Counted from the stretch's first letter, positions 1 to 7,660 are shown. The stretch is 9,590 nucleotides of DNA from Planctomycetota bacterium (GCA_029932425.1 JAOZQC010000082.1:1-9590); one strand, 5' to 3'. Program-made: numbers and translations. The notes: generated by a model not told the origin, from the sequence alone.

Positions 1-187
1 CCGCCTCGAGGAGGAGGTCCACCGGGCGCGAGGCCGCGTCCCGCACCCGGAGCGTGAGGGCCACCGCGCCGGGGGACACCGGCTCCACCCGGAGGAACCG
101 GGCGCAGGGCCGGGGGCCTCCGCTCCCCGGGGCGAGGGAGAAGAGGCAGAGAAGCGCGGCGGCGGAGAAGGCGGATCCACGGGCCAT
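1..187 (-). CDS. N-terminal fragment of a probable exported protein (runs off the left edge)
   Basis: Reading the minus strand from an ATG at 187-185 gives 62 codons without a stop, continuing past the window edge. The first residues (MARGSAF...) are followed by a hydrophobic run at about residues 6-19 (FSAAALLCLFSLAP), then a Gly/Pro-rich turn. This looks like a Sec signal peptide or membrane anchor. The Cys at 14 sits in ALLC, a poor lipobox, so a lipoprotein is unlikely. The mature part begins with a beta-rich pattern (FLRVEPVSPGAVALTLRVRD, then RPVDLLLEA). Alternating hydrophobics of this kind occur in LEA14/WHy-type and other Ig-like periplasmic domains, but 40 residues are too few to assign a family. 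A GGAG lies only 3 bases before the ATG, so ribosome-binding support is weak. The gene is divergent from nifJ. Function is unknown. Confidence 0.55.
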   Translation of the reverse strand, partial: MARGSAFSAAALLCLFSLAPGSGGPRPCARFLRVEPVSPGAVALTLRVRDAASRPVDLLLEA

Positions 188-346
188 GGACTCCAGTATC
201 GGTGCTGCCGCCGGCGGCGCAAGTCCCGCGGGAACGGCGGGAGGGCGCCCGGTCCGGCCCCGATTCGGAGTGTTCCCCGCCGCCGGAAAGATCCGGCAAA
301 TGCTTCTCGCCGTCCCCTTTCCCGTCCGGCGGAACCGGCGACCGGG

Positions 347-352
347 GATAAT
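347..352 (+). promoter_or_regulatory. Possible -10 element for nifJ
   Basis: GATAAT matches the sigma-70 -10 consensus TATAAT at five of six positions and is one of the few AT-rich spots in the leader, about 93 bases before the nifJ start. No TTGACA-like -35 is present at 16-18 bp spacing (the region reads roughly GTCCGG), and I see no sigma-54 -24/-12 pair. It is a weak candidate that rests on the -10 alone. Confidence 0.22.
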
Positions 353-432
353 AGGGATTCGCATCCGGGTTGCCCGCGCCCGCGCCCGCGGCAGGGGGAA
401 GCCGCCCCGCGGCGCCGCCCGGTCATTCCGAG

Positions 433-438
433 AAGGAG
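433..438 (+). promoter_or_regulatory. Shine-Dalgarno site of nifJ
   Basis: AAGGAG lies 6 bases before the ATG at 445. It fixes the nifJ start there rather than at the in-frame TTG at 370, whose extra 25 Pro/Ala-rich residues are not typical of the family. Confidence 0.85.
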
Positions 439-444
439 ATCGAC

Positions 445-3400
445 ATGGAACGTGCCATGGTCGCGATGGACGGGAACGAGGCCGCCGCCTACGTCGCCCA
501 CCGTACGAACGAGGTGATCGCGATCTACCCGATCACGCCCTCCTCCCCGATGGGGGAGCACGCGGACGCGTGGTCCGCGCAGGGCGTGACGAATATCTGG
601 GGGACGGTGCCCCTGGTCACCGAGATGCAGAGCGAGGGCGGGGCCTCCGGGGCGGTGCACGGCGCCCTGCAGGCGGGGGCCCTCACCACCACCTTCACCG
701 CCTCCCAGGGCCTGCTCCTCATGATCCCCAACATGTTCAAGATCGCGGGAGAGCTCACCCCCGCCGTGTTCCACGTCTCCGCGCGGACGGTGGCCACCCA
801 CGCCCTCTCGATCTTCGGGGACCACTCCGACGTGATGGCCGTGCGCTCCACGGGCTGGGGCCTCCTGGCCTCGGGCTCGATCCAGGAGATCATGGACTTC
901 GCGCTCATCGCGCAGGCCACGACCCTCCGGGCGCGCGTTCCCTTCGTCCACTTCTTCGACGGCTTCCGCTCGAGCCACGAGATCAACATGGTGGAGCGCC
1001 TCTCCGAGGACGTGATGCGGGCGATGATCGACGACGACCTCGTACGCGCCCACCGAGGGCGGGCCCTCTCCCCGGACCGGCCCTTCATCCGCGGCACCGC
1101 CCAGAACCCCGACGTCTTCTTCCAGGCCCGGGAGACGGTGAACCCCTACTACGCCGCCTGCCCCGGCATCGTTCAGGAGACCATGGACCGGTTCGCCGAG
1201 ATCACGGGACGCCGGTACCGCCTCTTCGACTACGTGGGGGCGCCCGACGCCGAGCGGGTGGTGGTGCTCATGGGCTCCGGGGCGGAGGCCGCCCACGAGG
1301 CGGTGGAGGCGCTGGCGGCCCGCGGCGAGAAGGTGGGGCTCGTGAAGGTCCGTCTCTACCGGCCCTTCTCCCCCGAGCATCTCTTCCAGGCCCTTCCGGA
1401 GACGGTGAAGGTCATCGCCGCCCTCGACCGTACCAAGGAGCCGGGGGCGGAAGGTGAGCCCCTCTACAAGGACGTGGTCACCGCCTTCGCGGAAGCCGCC
1501 GCGGAGGGCCGTTCTCCCTTCGCGGAGACCCCGCTCGTGATCGGGGGGCGGTACGGCCTCTCCTCCAAGGAGTTCACGCCGGCCATGGTGAAGGGAGTCC
1601 TGGACGAGATGGAGAAAGAGCACCCGAAGAACCACTTCACGGTGGGGATCCGGGACGACGTCTCCCACACCTCCATCGAGTACGACCCCGACTTCAGCAC
1701 CGAGCCGGACGACGTGGTCCGGGCGATGTTCTTCGGGCTCGGCTCCGACGGGACGGTGAGCGCGAACAAGAACTCCATCAAGATCATCGCCGAGGACACG
1801 GACAACTACGGGCAGGGCTACTTCGTCTACGACTCGAAGAAGGCGGGCGCCATCACCATCAGCCACCTGCGGTTCGGCCCCCGGCCCATCCGCTCCTCCT
1901 ACCTGATCCGGCATGCGAACTTCGTGGCCTGCCACCAGGCGGTGTTCATGGAGAAGTACGACATGCTGCGCTACGCGGTGCCGGGCGCCGTGTTCCTCCT
2001 GAACAGCCCCCACGGTCCGGACGAGGTCTGGGACACCCTTCCCCGTCCCGCCCAGCAGGCCATCGTGGAAAAGGGGCTCCGGTTCTACGTGATCGACGCG
2101 TACCGGGTGGCCCGGGAGGCCGGCCTCGGGGTGCGCATCAACACGATCATGCAGACGGCCTTCTTCGCGGTGAGCGGCGTGCTGCCCCAGGAGGAGGCCA
2201 TCGCCGCCATCAAGAAGGCCATCGAGAAGACCTGGATGAAGAAAGGGCCGGACGTGGTCGAGAAGAACTTCCAGGCGGTGGACATGACCCTCGAGAACCT
2301 GCACGAGGTGGAGGTTCCCGGGGAGGTGACGAGCACCCGGGAGCTGCCGCCCACCGTGCCTTCCGAGGCCCCGGAGTTCGTGAAGCGGTTCACGGCGGAG
2401 ATCATCGCCCAGCGCGGGGACGAGCTACCCGTGAGCGCCTTCCCCCCCGACGGAACCTTCCCCAGCGCCACCACGCAGTGGGAGAAGCGCAACATCGCCC
2501 TCGAGATCCCGGTCTGGGACGAGGAGGTGTGCATCCAGTGCGGGCGGTGCTCCCTGGTGTGTCCCCACGCCGCGATCCGGATGAAGATCTACGAGCCCGA
2601 GCTCCTCGAGGGGGCGCCCGCCTCCTTCAAGAGCGCCGACTACCGGGGGAAGGACTTCAAGGGGCAGAAGCTCACGATCCAGACCGCTCCCGAGGACTGC
2701 ACCGGCTGCGGCATGTGCGTCGAGATCTGCCCCGCCAAGAACCGGGCGAAGCCCGGGCTCAAGGCGATCCACATGGCGCCTCAGCCCCCGATCCGGGAGC
2801 GCGAGAAGGAGAACTACGCGTTCTTCCTCTCCCTCCCCGACTTCGACCGGACCCGGATCGAGCCTTCCACGGTGAAGACCTCGCAGATGCTCCGGCCGCT
2901 CTTCGAGTATTCCGGGGCCTGCGCGGGCTGCGGGGAAACACCCTACGTGAAGCTCCTTTCCCAGCTCTTCGGAGACCGGGCGCTCGTGGCGAACGCCACC
3001 GGGTGCTCCTCGATCTACGGGGGCAACCTCCCCACCACTCCCTGGGCGGTGGACGCGGAGGGCCGGGGACCGGCCTGGTCGAACTCGCTGTTCGAGGACA
3101 ACGCGGAGTTCGGGTTCGGGTTCCGGCTCACCATCGACAAGCAGACGGAGCAAGCCCGGGAGCTCGTGCGGCGGCTCGGGCCGGTGATCGGGGACGCCCT
3201 GGCCGACGGCCTCCTCTCCGCCGACCAGTCGGACGAGACGGGGATCCGGGAGCAGCGCCGGCGCGTGGCCGCCCTGAAGGAGAAGCTGGCGGGGCTCGAT
3301 TCCGATGAGGCCCGGCATCTCCTGTCCCTCGCGGACTTCCTCGTCCGGAAGAGCGTGTGGATCCTGGGCGGGGACGGTTGGGCCTACGACATCGGCTACG

Positions 3401-4014
3401 GGGGCCTCGACCACGTGCTCGCCATGGGCCGGGACGTGAACGTCCTCGTGCTCGACACCGAGGTCTACTCGAACACCGGCGGGCAGATGTCGAAGGCCAC
3501 CCCGCTGGGTGCGGTGGCGAAGTTCGCAGCGGGAGGGAAGCCCACCCCCAAGAAGGACATGGCCATGCTCGCCATGTCCTACGGCAACATCTACGTGGCC
3601 CGGGTGGCCATGGGCGCGAAGGACTCCCAGACGGTGAAGGCGTTCCTGGAGGCGGAGTCCTACCCGGGTCCCTCCCTCATCATCGCCATGAGCCACTGCA
3701 TCGCTCACGGCATCGACATGAGGACCGGCCTGGAGCACCAGAAGCGCGCCGTGGAGTGCGGCCTGTGGCCGCTCCTCCGCTACGACCCGCGCCGGGCGGC
3801 GGCGGGGGAGAACCCGCTCCGGCTCGACAGCCGGCCGCCGAAGATCCCGGTGGAGGAGTACGCCTACCGGCAGACGCGCTTCCGGATGCTCAAGCAGTCG
3901 AACCCGGAGGAGGCCGAGCGCCTGATGCGGCTCGCCCAGGCCGACGTGGACGCGCGGTACAAGCTCTACCAGACCCTCGCCGAGCAGCCCGGCCGGGAGA
4001 AAAGGAGAACGTGA
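445..4014 (+). CDS. nifJ: Pyruvate:ferredoxin (flavodoxin) oxidoreductase, single-chain
   Basis: Oxidatively decarboxylates pyruvate with CoA to acetyl-CoA and CO2, reducing ferredoxin or flavodoxin in the cytoplasm; the reaction is reversible. The 1189 residues match the usual one-chain length. The N-terminal pyrimidine-binding domain has YPITPSS at 28-34. T31, E64 and R114 fall at the numbers I recall for active-site residues of the Desulfovibrio africanus enzyme. The ferredoxin-like domain has two 4Fe-4S motifs: C696/C699/C702/C706 and C752/C755/C758/C762. The proximal-cluster cysteines appear as CAGC (826, 829), C854 in NATGCSS and C1085 in SHCIAHG. The thiamine-diphosphate motif begins GDGWAYDIG at 976 and ends NTGGQ at 1010-1014. 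All domains and ligands are intact. The chain ends without the long C-terminal extension of the D. africanus protein. The ATG follows AAGGAG by 6 bases. The stop overlaps the start of the next gene, implying one transcript. Confidence 0.97.
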   Translation: MERAMVAMDGNEAAAYVAHRTNEVIAIYPITPSSPMGEHADAWSAQGVTNIWGTVPLVTEMQSEGGASGAVHGALQAGALTTTFTASQGLLLMIPNMFKIAGELTPAVFHVSARTVATHALSIFGDHSDVMAVRSTGWGLLASGSIQEIMDFALIAQATTLRARVPFVHFFDGFRSSHEINMVERLSEDVMRAMIDDDLVRAHRGRALSPDRPFIRGTAQNPDVFFQARETVNPYYAACPGIVQETMDRFAEITGRRYRLFDYVGAPDAERVVVLMGSGAEAAHEAVEALAARGEKVGLVKVRLYRPFSPEHLFQALPETVKVIAALDRTKEPGAEGEPLYKDVVTAFAEAAAEGRSPFAETPLVIGGRYGLSSKEFTPAMVKGVLDEMEKEHPKNHFTVGIRDDVSHTSIEYDPDFSTEPDDVVRAMFFGLGSDGTVSANKNSIKIIAEDTDNYGQGYFVYDSKKAGAITISHLRFGPRPIRSSYLIRHANFVACHQAVFMEKYDMLRYAVPGAVFLLNSPHGPDEVWDTLPRPAQQAIVEKGLRFYVIDAYRVAREAGLGVRINTIMQTAFFAVSGVLPQEEAIAAIKKAIEKTWMKKGPDVVEKNFQAVDMTLENLHEVEVPGEVTSTRELPPTVPSEAPEFVKRFTAEIIAQRGDELPVSAFPPDGTFPSATTQWEKRNIALEIPVWDEEVCIQCGRCSLVCPHAAIRMKIYEPELLEGAPASFKSADYRGKDFKGQKLTIQTAPEDCTGCGMCVEICPAKNRAKPGLKAIHMAPQPPIREREKENYAFFLSLPDFDRTRIEPSTVKTSQMLRPLFEYSGACAGCGETPYVKLLSQLFGDRALVANATGCSSIYGGNLPTTPWAVDAEGRGPAWSNSLFEDNAEFGFGFRLTIDKQTEQARELVRRLGPVIGDALADGLLSADQSDETGIREQRRRVAALKEKLAGLDSDEARHLLSLADFLVRKSVWILGGDGWAYDIGYGGLDHVLAMGRDVNVLVLDTEVYSNTGGQMSKATPLGAVAKFAAGGKPTPKKDMAMLAMSYGNIYVARVAMGAKDSQTVKAFLEAESYPGPSLIIAMSHCIAHGIDMRTGLEHQKRAVECGLWPLLRYDPRRAAAGENPLRLDSRPPKIPVEEYAYRQTRFRMLKQSNPEEAERLMRLAQADVDARYKLYQTLAEQPGREKRRT

Positions 4015-4602
4015 CGGATCTCAGCACCTCGTACCTCGGGCTCACCCTTCCGCACCCCGTGGTGCCCTCCGCGGCCCGGCCTCTCTCGAGGGACGTCGAC
4101 GCGGTCCTGCGGCTCGAGGACGGAGGCGCCGCCGCCGTGGTGCTCCACTCCCTCTTCGAGGAGCAGGTCGTGGAGGAGGAGGCGGCCATCGATCACTACC
4201 TGGAGCGCGGGACGGAGAGCTGCGCGGAGTCGCTCGGCTGGTTCCCGAAGCGCGGGGAGTACGCCCACCGACCCGAGGAGTACCTCGAGCTCGTACGCCG
4301 GGCCAAGGAGCGGCTCTCCGTCCCCGCGGTGGGGAGCCTGAACGGCGTCACCGCCGGAGGCTGGACGGAGTACGCCGCGCGGATCGAGGAGGCGGGGGCG
4401 GACGTGGTGAACCTCTGCTCGGTGATCCTCGAGGAGGGACCGGAGAAGCTCGGGGAGATCCGGGACGGCCTTGGCCGCCTGGCTCGCGGAGCACGAGTAC
4501 GAGTCCCTCGACCAGGCCCGCGGGAGCATGAGCCAGGCCTCCTGCCCCGAGCCCGCCGCCTACGAACGGGCGAACTACGTGAAGCTCCTGCACACCCTCT
4601 GA
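4011..4602 (+). pseudogene. Dihydroorotate dehydrogenase-like flavoprotein, internally deleted and frameshifted
   Basis: The GTG at 4011 overlaps the nifJ TGA (GTGA); AAAGGAG at 4001-4007 precedes it at a short 3-base spacing. The first about 131 residues match the N-terminal TIM-barrel half of the DHODH-like (PreA/PyrD-related, FMN-binding) family that often sits beside nifJ: TSYLGLTLPHPVVPSA, LEDGGAAAVVLHSLFEEQ, SLNGVTAGGWTEYA, IEEAGAD. The chain then jumps to what is normally near the C-terminus (NLCSVILEEGP, residues 134-144). About 130 residues carrying the middle barrel strands and later FMN-phosphate loops are missing. A second lesion follows: reading one T fewer at 4471-4472 restores WLAEHEYESLDQARGSMSQ through YERANYVKLLHTL and a stop at 4600-4602. 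Uncorrected, the frame turns to Arg/Pro-rich sequence and stops at 4611-4613. Repaired length is 196 residues versus roughly 330 expected from memory. It cannot form a complete barrel, so it is probably a pseudogene unless the assembly is wrong. Even intact members have no settled substrate. Confidence 0.87.
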
Positions 4603-4634
4603 AACATCGCTGACAGGCACAGATGTTTCAGAGG
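4596..4634. terminator. Inverted repeat between convergent genes, candidate bidirectional terminator
   Basis: CCTCTGAAACATC (4596-4608) and GATGTTTCAGAGG (4622-4634) are perfect 13-bp complementary arms around a 13-base loop. The left arm contains the stop of the DHODH-like gene (TGA 4600-4602) and the right arm contains the nadE stop (TCA 4628-4630 on the plus strand). The position between convergent genes fits a terminator working in both directions. Neither strand has a T-run after the stem, so it is not a classical intrinsic terminator. It may instead protect 3' ends. Confidence 0.7.
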
Positions 4635-6370
4635 AGGGTCTCGCGGTAATCGAAGCCGAAGGCTCGACGGGAGACGATGATGATGGGGGGGGCCTGGACG
4701 CGCTTGAAGACGCTGGCCCGGATGGCGTGGAGCGTCTCGCGGGCCTGGCGCTCGAACTCCTCCGGGGTGAACTTGTCGTAGACGGTGCGACCCTCCGGAT
4801 CGGCCGTCCAGAGGTCCGGATCGAGGGAGCGGGAGGCGAACGCCCGGCCCAGCTCCTCCGGGCTTCTCAGGTTCTCCACCAGCTCCACCCCCAGCGGGCT
4901 CTCGATCCAGTAGTCGAAGGGATCGCCCCCGCCGGAGTCCACCGACTGGGCCGCCGAGAGCTCGGCGCTCGCCCGGATCCCGAACACCCGTTCCGGGATG
5001 ATCTCCCGGTCGCGGTTGATCCACCGTCCCAGGCGATAGACGTCGAGCTTGTTCACGTCGCCGAGGGGCATGAGGGCGCCGATGATGTCCCCGTAGAGGG
5101 TGGCGTACCCGCGCTGGAACTCCGTCTTGTTCCCGTTCCCCACCACCATCAAGCCGAGCTCCTGGGAGTACTGCATGAGGATGTTGCCGCGCTCCCTCGC
5201 CTGCATGTTCTCCAGGGTGAGGATCCGGGGCCTCGTGCCGTTGATCCGCTCGTAGTCCGCCACCTTCCGGTCGATCACCTCCTGGATGGGATGGACCAGG
5301 TACCGGACCCCCAGGTTCGCCGCGAGCTCGGCGGCGAGGGACCTCGTGGTCTCCGAGTTGTAGCGCGAGGGCATGTTCACCGCGAGCACCCGGTCCGGGC
5401 CCAGGGCCTCGACGAGCAGGCAGGCATCCACCGCGGAGTCGATGCCCCCCGAGAGCCCCAGGACGGCCCCCGAGAACACCCCCGTCTTCTCGTAGAAGCC
5501 CCGGACCCCCATGAGGAGGGCGTCGTGGAGCTCCCGGATCCGGTCGATCTCCGGATCCGCCGGCTCTCCCGCCTCCCCCGGCGCCACCTCCCCCAGCTCC
5601 TCCCGGAAACGCCCGAGCCGGCGGACGATCCTCCCCTCGCCGTCCAGGGCGAAGCTCGCCCCGTCGAAGAGGATCAGGTTCTTCCCGTTGTCCTGCACCC
5701 CCACCGCGTTGCAGTAGACGAGGGGGAGGCCGGTCTCGAGGACCCGGCGCCGGGCCGTGGCGAGCCGGCGCCTCCACTTCCCCACGAAAAAGGGGGAGGA
5801 GTTGACGGCGACGAGGAGGTCGGCCCCCTTTCCGGCGAGGATCTCCGCCGGGCGCACCGCTTCCCCGTCGTCCCACATGTCCTGGCACACGAGCACGCCG
5901 AGACGGATCTCCCGGCCCCCGATCGTCACGGCGTGGGGCTCCACCTCCTCCCCGGGGAGGTAGTGGCGGGAGTCGTCGAGGACCCCGTCGTCGATCCGGA
6001 TCCTCTTGGCGCCCGTGGCGAGCACCCGTCCCTCTCCCAGCACCGAGTAGGAGTCGTACCGGCCGAAGAACCCGTCCCGCATCGTCCGGGAGGGATCGTA
6101 GCCGATGTGCCCCACCACGGCCGTCACCCCGCGGCACTCTCCGGCCAGCCGCTCCAGGGCGGCCTGGGAGCGCTCCACGAAGCTCCGCTCCTTGTGGCGG
6201 TCGCCGAGACAGTACGCGGTGAGGGCCATCTCGGGGAAGACGACGAGGTCGAGGCCCCTCTCGCGGGCCTCCCGGATCCGGGCCCCGATCCGCTCCGCGT
6301 TGCCGTCCACGTCTCCGGTGCGGGAGTCGAACTGGGCGAGGCCGATCCGGATCCCGTCGAGCACGCTCAT
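4628..6370 (-). CDS. nadE: Glutamine-dependent NAD+ synthetase
   Basis: Converts nicotinic acid adenine dinucleotide to NAD+ using ATP, with ammonia released from glutamine by its own N-terminal domain. This is the last step of NAD+ biosynthesis and is cytoplasmic. The 580 residues have the two-domain form. The N-terminal nitrilase/CN-hydrolase domain (about 1-265) shows the catalytic triad as E47 (VVFPEMALTAY), K122 (GAKRIRIDDG) and C162 (LGVLVCQDMWDDG). The C-terminal synthetase domain (about 275-580) has the ATP pyrophosphatase loop SGGIDS at 307-312, GNGNKTE at 411-417, GYATLYGD at 421-428, and a family-like end PPIIIVSRRAFGFDYRETLL. Most relatives I recall have GTSNKS or GTGNKS where this protein has GNGNKT, a mild variation. 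The ATG at 6370-6368 gives a normal N-terminus (IRIGLAQFDSRTGD), but no good Shine-Dalgarno is visible. It lies 22 bp after the phosphatase gene on the same strand, probably co-transcribed. Its stop lies in the inverted repeat shared with the convergent gene. Confidence 0.97.
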   Translation of the reverse strand: MSVLDGIRIGLAQFDSRTGDVDGNAERIGARIREARERGLDLVVFPEMALTAYCLGDRHKERSFVERSQAALERLAGECRGVTAVVGHIGYDPSRTMRDGFFGRYDSYSVLGEGRVLATGAKRIRIDDGVLDDSRHYLPGEEVEPHAVTIGGREIRLGVLVCQDMWDDGEAVRPAEILAGKGADLLVAVNSSPFFVGKWRRRLATARRRVLETGLPLVYCNAVGVQDNGKNLILFDGASFALDGEGRIVRRLGRFREELGEVAPGEAGEPADPEIDRIRELHDALLMGVRGFYEKTGVFSGAVLGLSGGIDSAVDACLLVEALGPDRVLAVNMPSRYNSETTRSLAAELAANLGVRYLVHPIQEVIDRKVADYERINGTRPRILTLENMQARERGNILMQYSQELGLMVVGNGNKTEFQRGYATLYGDIIGALMPLGDVNKLDVYRLGRWINRDREIIPERVFGIRASAELSAAQSVDSGGGDPFDYWIESPLGVELVENLRSPEELGRAFASRSLDPDLWTADPEGRTVYDKFTPEEFERQARETLHAIRASVFKRVQAPPIIIVSRRAFGFDYRETLL

Positions 6371-6392
6371 GGGGAAAGCATACGCGGCCCGC

Positions 6393-7499
6393 TCAGGAGA
6401 ACTCCAGCACGAGGAGGGAGAAGTCGTCCTCGAACTCGTCGCCGGCCATCCGGGCCCGGATCTCCCCCTCGATCCGCTCGGGTTCCGGGAGGTCCCCGCG
6501 GGGGCCCGCCGCCACCAGCTCGCGGAACTCGTCCAGGAGGAGCTCCCGTCCCCGCTCCGTGCGGATCTCGAACGCCCCGTCGCTGGCGAGGTAGAGGCGG
6601 CTCCCGGGGGGGATCCTCACCGTCTCCGTCCGGTAGCTCGCCCCCGGCAGCATCCCCGCGGGAAAGCCGCGCCCGGCGAGCTCGCGGACGCCGCCGCCCT
6701 CCCGGGGAACGAGGAGGCCGGGGGGATGCCCGGCGGAGGCGTAGGCGAGCCGGCGATCGCCGGTGGAGTACACGCCGTAGAAGATCGTGAAGTACATCTC
6801 GGCGTGGTTCTCCATGGGAAACGCCTCGTTCAACGCCCCGAGCACGGCGCCCGGGTCCCGGAAGGAGACCCCGCGGAGAGACTGCCGGGAGAGGGCGTTG
6901 AGCACCGCCACCGAGTGCAGCGCGGCCCCCACGCCGTGCCCGCAGACGTCGAGGAGGTAGACCGCGAAGAGATCGTCCCCGAGCCGGTGATACCCGAACG
7001 CGTCGCCGCCCAGATGGGCCGAGGGGACGAACCGCCAGCTCGTGCGCACCGGCCCCTCGGAGATGGGCTCGGGGATGAGGAAGCGGACATACGCCGCCGC
7101 CCGGCGCAGCTCGCGCTCGAGCTGCTCCTCGCGGGCCACCTCCTCGCGACCGAGGATCTCGTGCCGGAGCACCGTGCCCCCCACCTGGAGAACGGATCCC
7201 GGGGGCAGGCGGCCCGTCCCCGCCACCCGTTGCCCGTCGATGTAGGTCCCGTTGGTGGAGCGGAGGTCCTCCACGAGGATGTTCACCGCCTCCCGCCGGA
7301 CGCGGCAGTGGAGCCCGGAGATCCCGGGATCCCGGAGGTCCACGTCGGCGTCCCGGCTGCGGCCGATGATCCGGGGGGTGAAGCCCACCTCGACGTGGTA
7401 GCCCTTCCGAGGCCCCACCGCCACCACGAGGTAATGGGCTTCGTCGGCGAAGACCTGCTCGTACACGTCGCCGACGATGGAGGTTCGGTCGTGGTCCAT
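6393..7499 (-). CDS. FHA domain - PP2C/SpoIIE-type serine/threonine phosphatase
   Basis: A signalling protein of 368 residues from the ATG at 7499-7497. The N-terminal forkhead-associated domain (about 20-115) would bind phosphothreonine and has its signature residues: GRS at 46-48, S61 and H64 in ISGLH, and STNGTYIDG from 81. A charged helix (about 117-140, EEVAREEQLERELRR) links to a PP2C/SpoIIE metal-dependent phosphatase domain. That domain shows GGD at 164-166, LLDVCGHGVGAALHS with D184 and GHG 187-189, SAGHPPG near 255, SDG at 306-308, and a terminal DDFSLL with D358/D359. The metal-binding acidic residues are present, so it should be active, perhaps on an anti-sigma-factor antagonist or on kinase targets; the target is not shown here. 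No transmembrane segment is seen. I chose the ATG because GGTGG lies 5 bases before it; an in-frame GTG at 7508 would add three residues. It sits 22 bp upstream of nadE. Confidence 0.92.
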   Translation of the reverse strand: MDHDRTSIVGDVYEQVFADEAHYLVVAVGPRKGYHVEVGFTPRIIGRSRDADVDLRDPGISGLHCRVRREAVNILVEDLRSTNGTYIDGQRVAGTGRLPPGSVLQVGGTVLRHEILGREEVAREEQLERELRRAAAYVRFLIPEPISEGPVRTSWRFVPSAHLGGDAFGYHRLGDDLFAVYLLDVCGHGVGAALHSVAVLNALSRQSLRGVSFRDPGAVLGALNEAFPMENHAEMYFTIFYGVYSTGDRRLAYASAGHPPGLLVPREGGGVRELAGRGFPAGMLPGASYRTETVRIPPGSRLYLASDGAFEIRTERGRELLLDEFRELVAAGPRGDLPEPERIEGEIRARMAGDEFEDDFSLLVLEFS

Positions 7500-7660
7500 G
7501 GCTTCCACCCGGGAAGGAAGAGGGTATCAACCGGGAATGAGGAGGGAGAGAATCCCCCGGTCGGGGGCGGCGCCCGGCCCCGGCCTCGGGGAATCCGATC
7601 CGCCTTTCCGGGACCGGCCCTTACCCTACGCCCTTTCCCGACGTCGGAGTCCTCGAGCCC
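7500..7660. other. Divergent intergenic region between the FHA-phosphatase gene and metF
   Basis: This gap of about 160 bp should carry promoters for both directions. It contains a short hairpin (CCCCC 7554-7558, GGTC loop, GGGGG 7563-7567) and a GC-rich stretch to about 7590. I find no confident -35/-10 pair on either strand, and no SAM or cobalamin riboswitch architecture before metF. GGAG at 7646-7649 lies 11 bases before the metF ATG, a weak ribosome-binding site. Confidence 0.5.

Larger units (their letters stand above)
188..444. other. Divergent intergenic region upstream of nifJ
   Basis: This 257-bp gap separates the minus-strand exported-protein gene from nifJ and should hold the promoters of both. 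It contains a perfect 12-bp palindrome GCCGCCGGCGGC at 207-218, three head-to-tail CCCGCG units at 373-390, and a small GC hairpin (GCCGC-CCC-GCGGC, 401-413) about 20 bases before the nifJ ribosome-binding site. In such GC-rich DNA these may be chance. No gene, RNA or recognisable riboswitch is seen. Confidence 0.6.

Noticed and set aside
203..221. GC palindrome upstream of nifJ as a regulator operator
   Set aside because: The 12-bp palindrome GCCGCCGGCGGC is made only of G and C in a GC-rich region and could easily be chance; no second copy was seen near a promoter.
370..444. Upstream TTG start for nifJ adding 25 residues
   Set aside because: The extension is low-complexity Pro/Ala, and the ATG at 445 has a good Shine-Dalgarno at ideal spacing and gives the family-typical N-terminus.
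54..1457. 467-codon plus-strand open frame overlapping the nifJ start
   Set aside because: It is out of frame with nifJ over its 5' 1 kb, Arg/Gly/Pro-rich, and without a ribosome-binding site.
2425..3738. Long minus-strand open frame (437 codons) antisense to nifJ
   Set aside because: It lies wholly within nifJ, which has complete conserved motifs. The reverse frame is His/Gly/Arg/Pro-rich with no recognisable domain, as expected from GC-rich codon bias.
4727..6790. 687-codon plus-strand open frame across nadE and the phosphatase gene
   Set aside because: It spans two well-supported minus-strand genes and their intergenic gap. Its composition (His, Pro, Arg, Glu-rich) has no domain pattern. 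It is an antisense shadow.
7509..7660. Possible SAM or cobalamin riboswitch before metF
   Set aside because: The leader is short, and I could not find the conserved core or multi-helix arrangement of either class; only a small GC hairpin is present.
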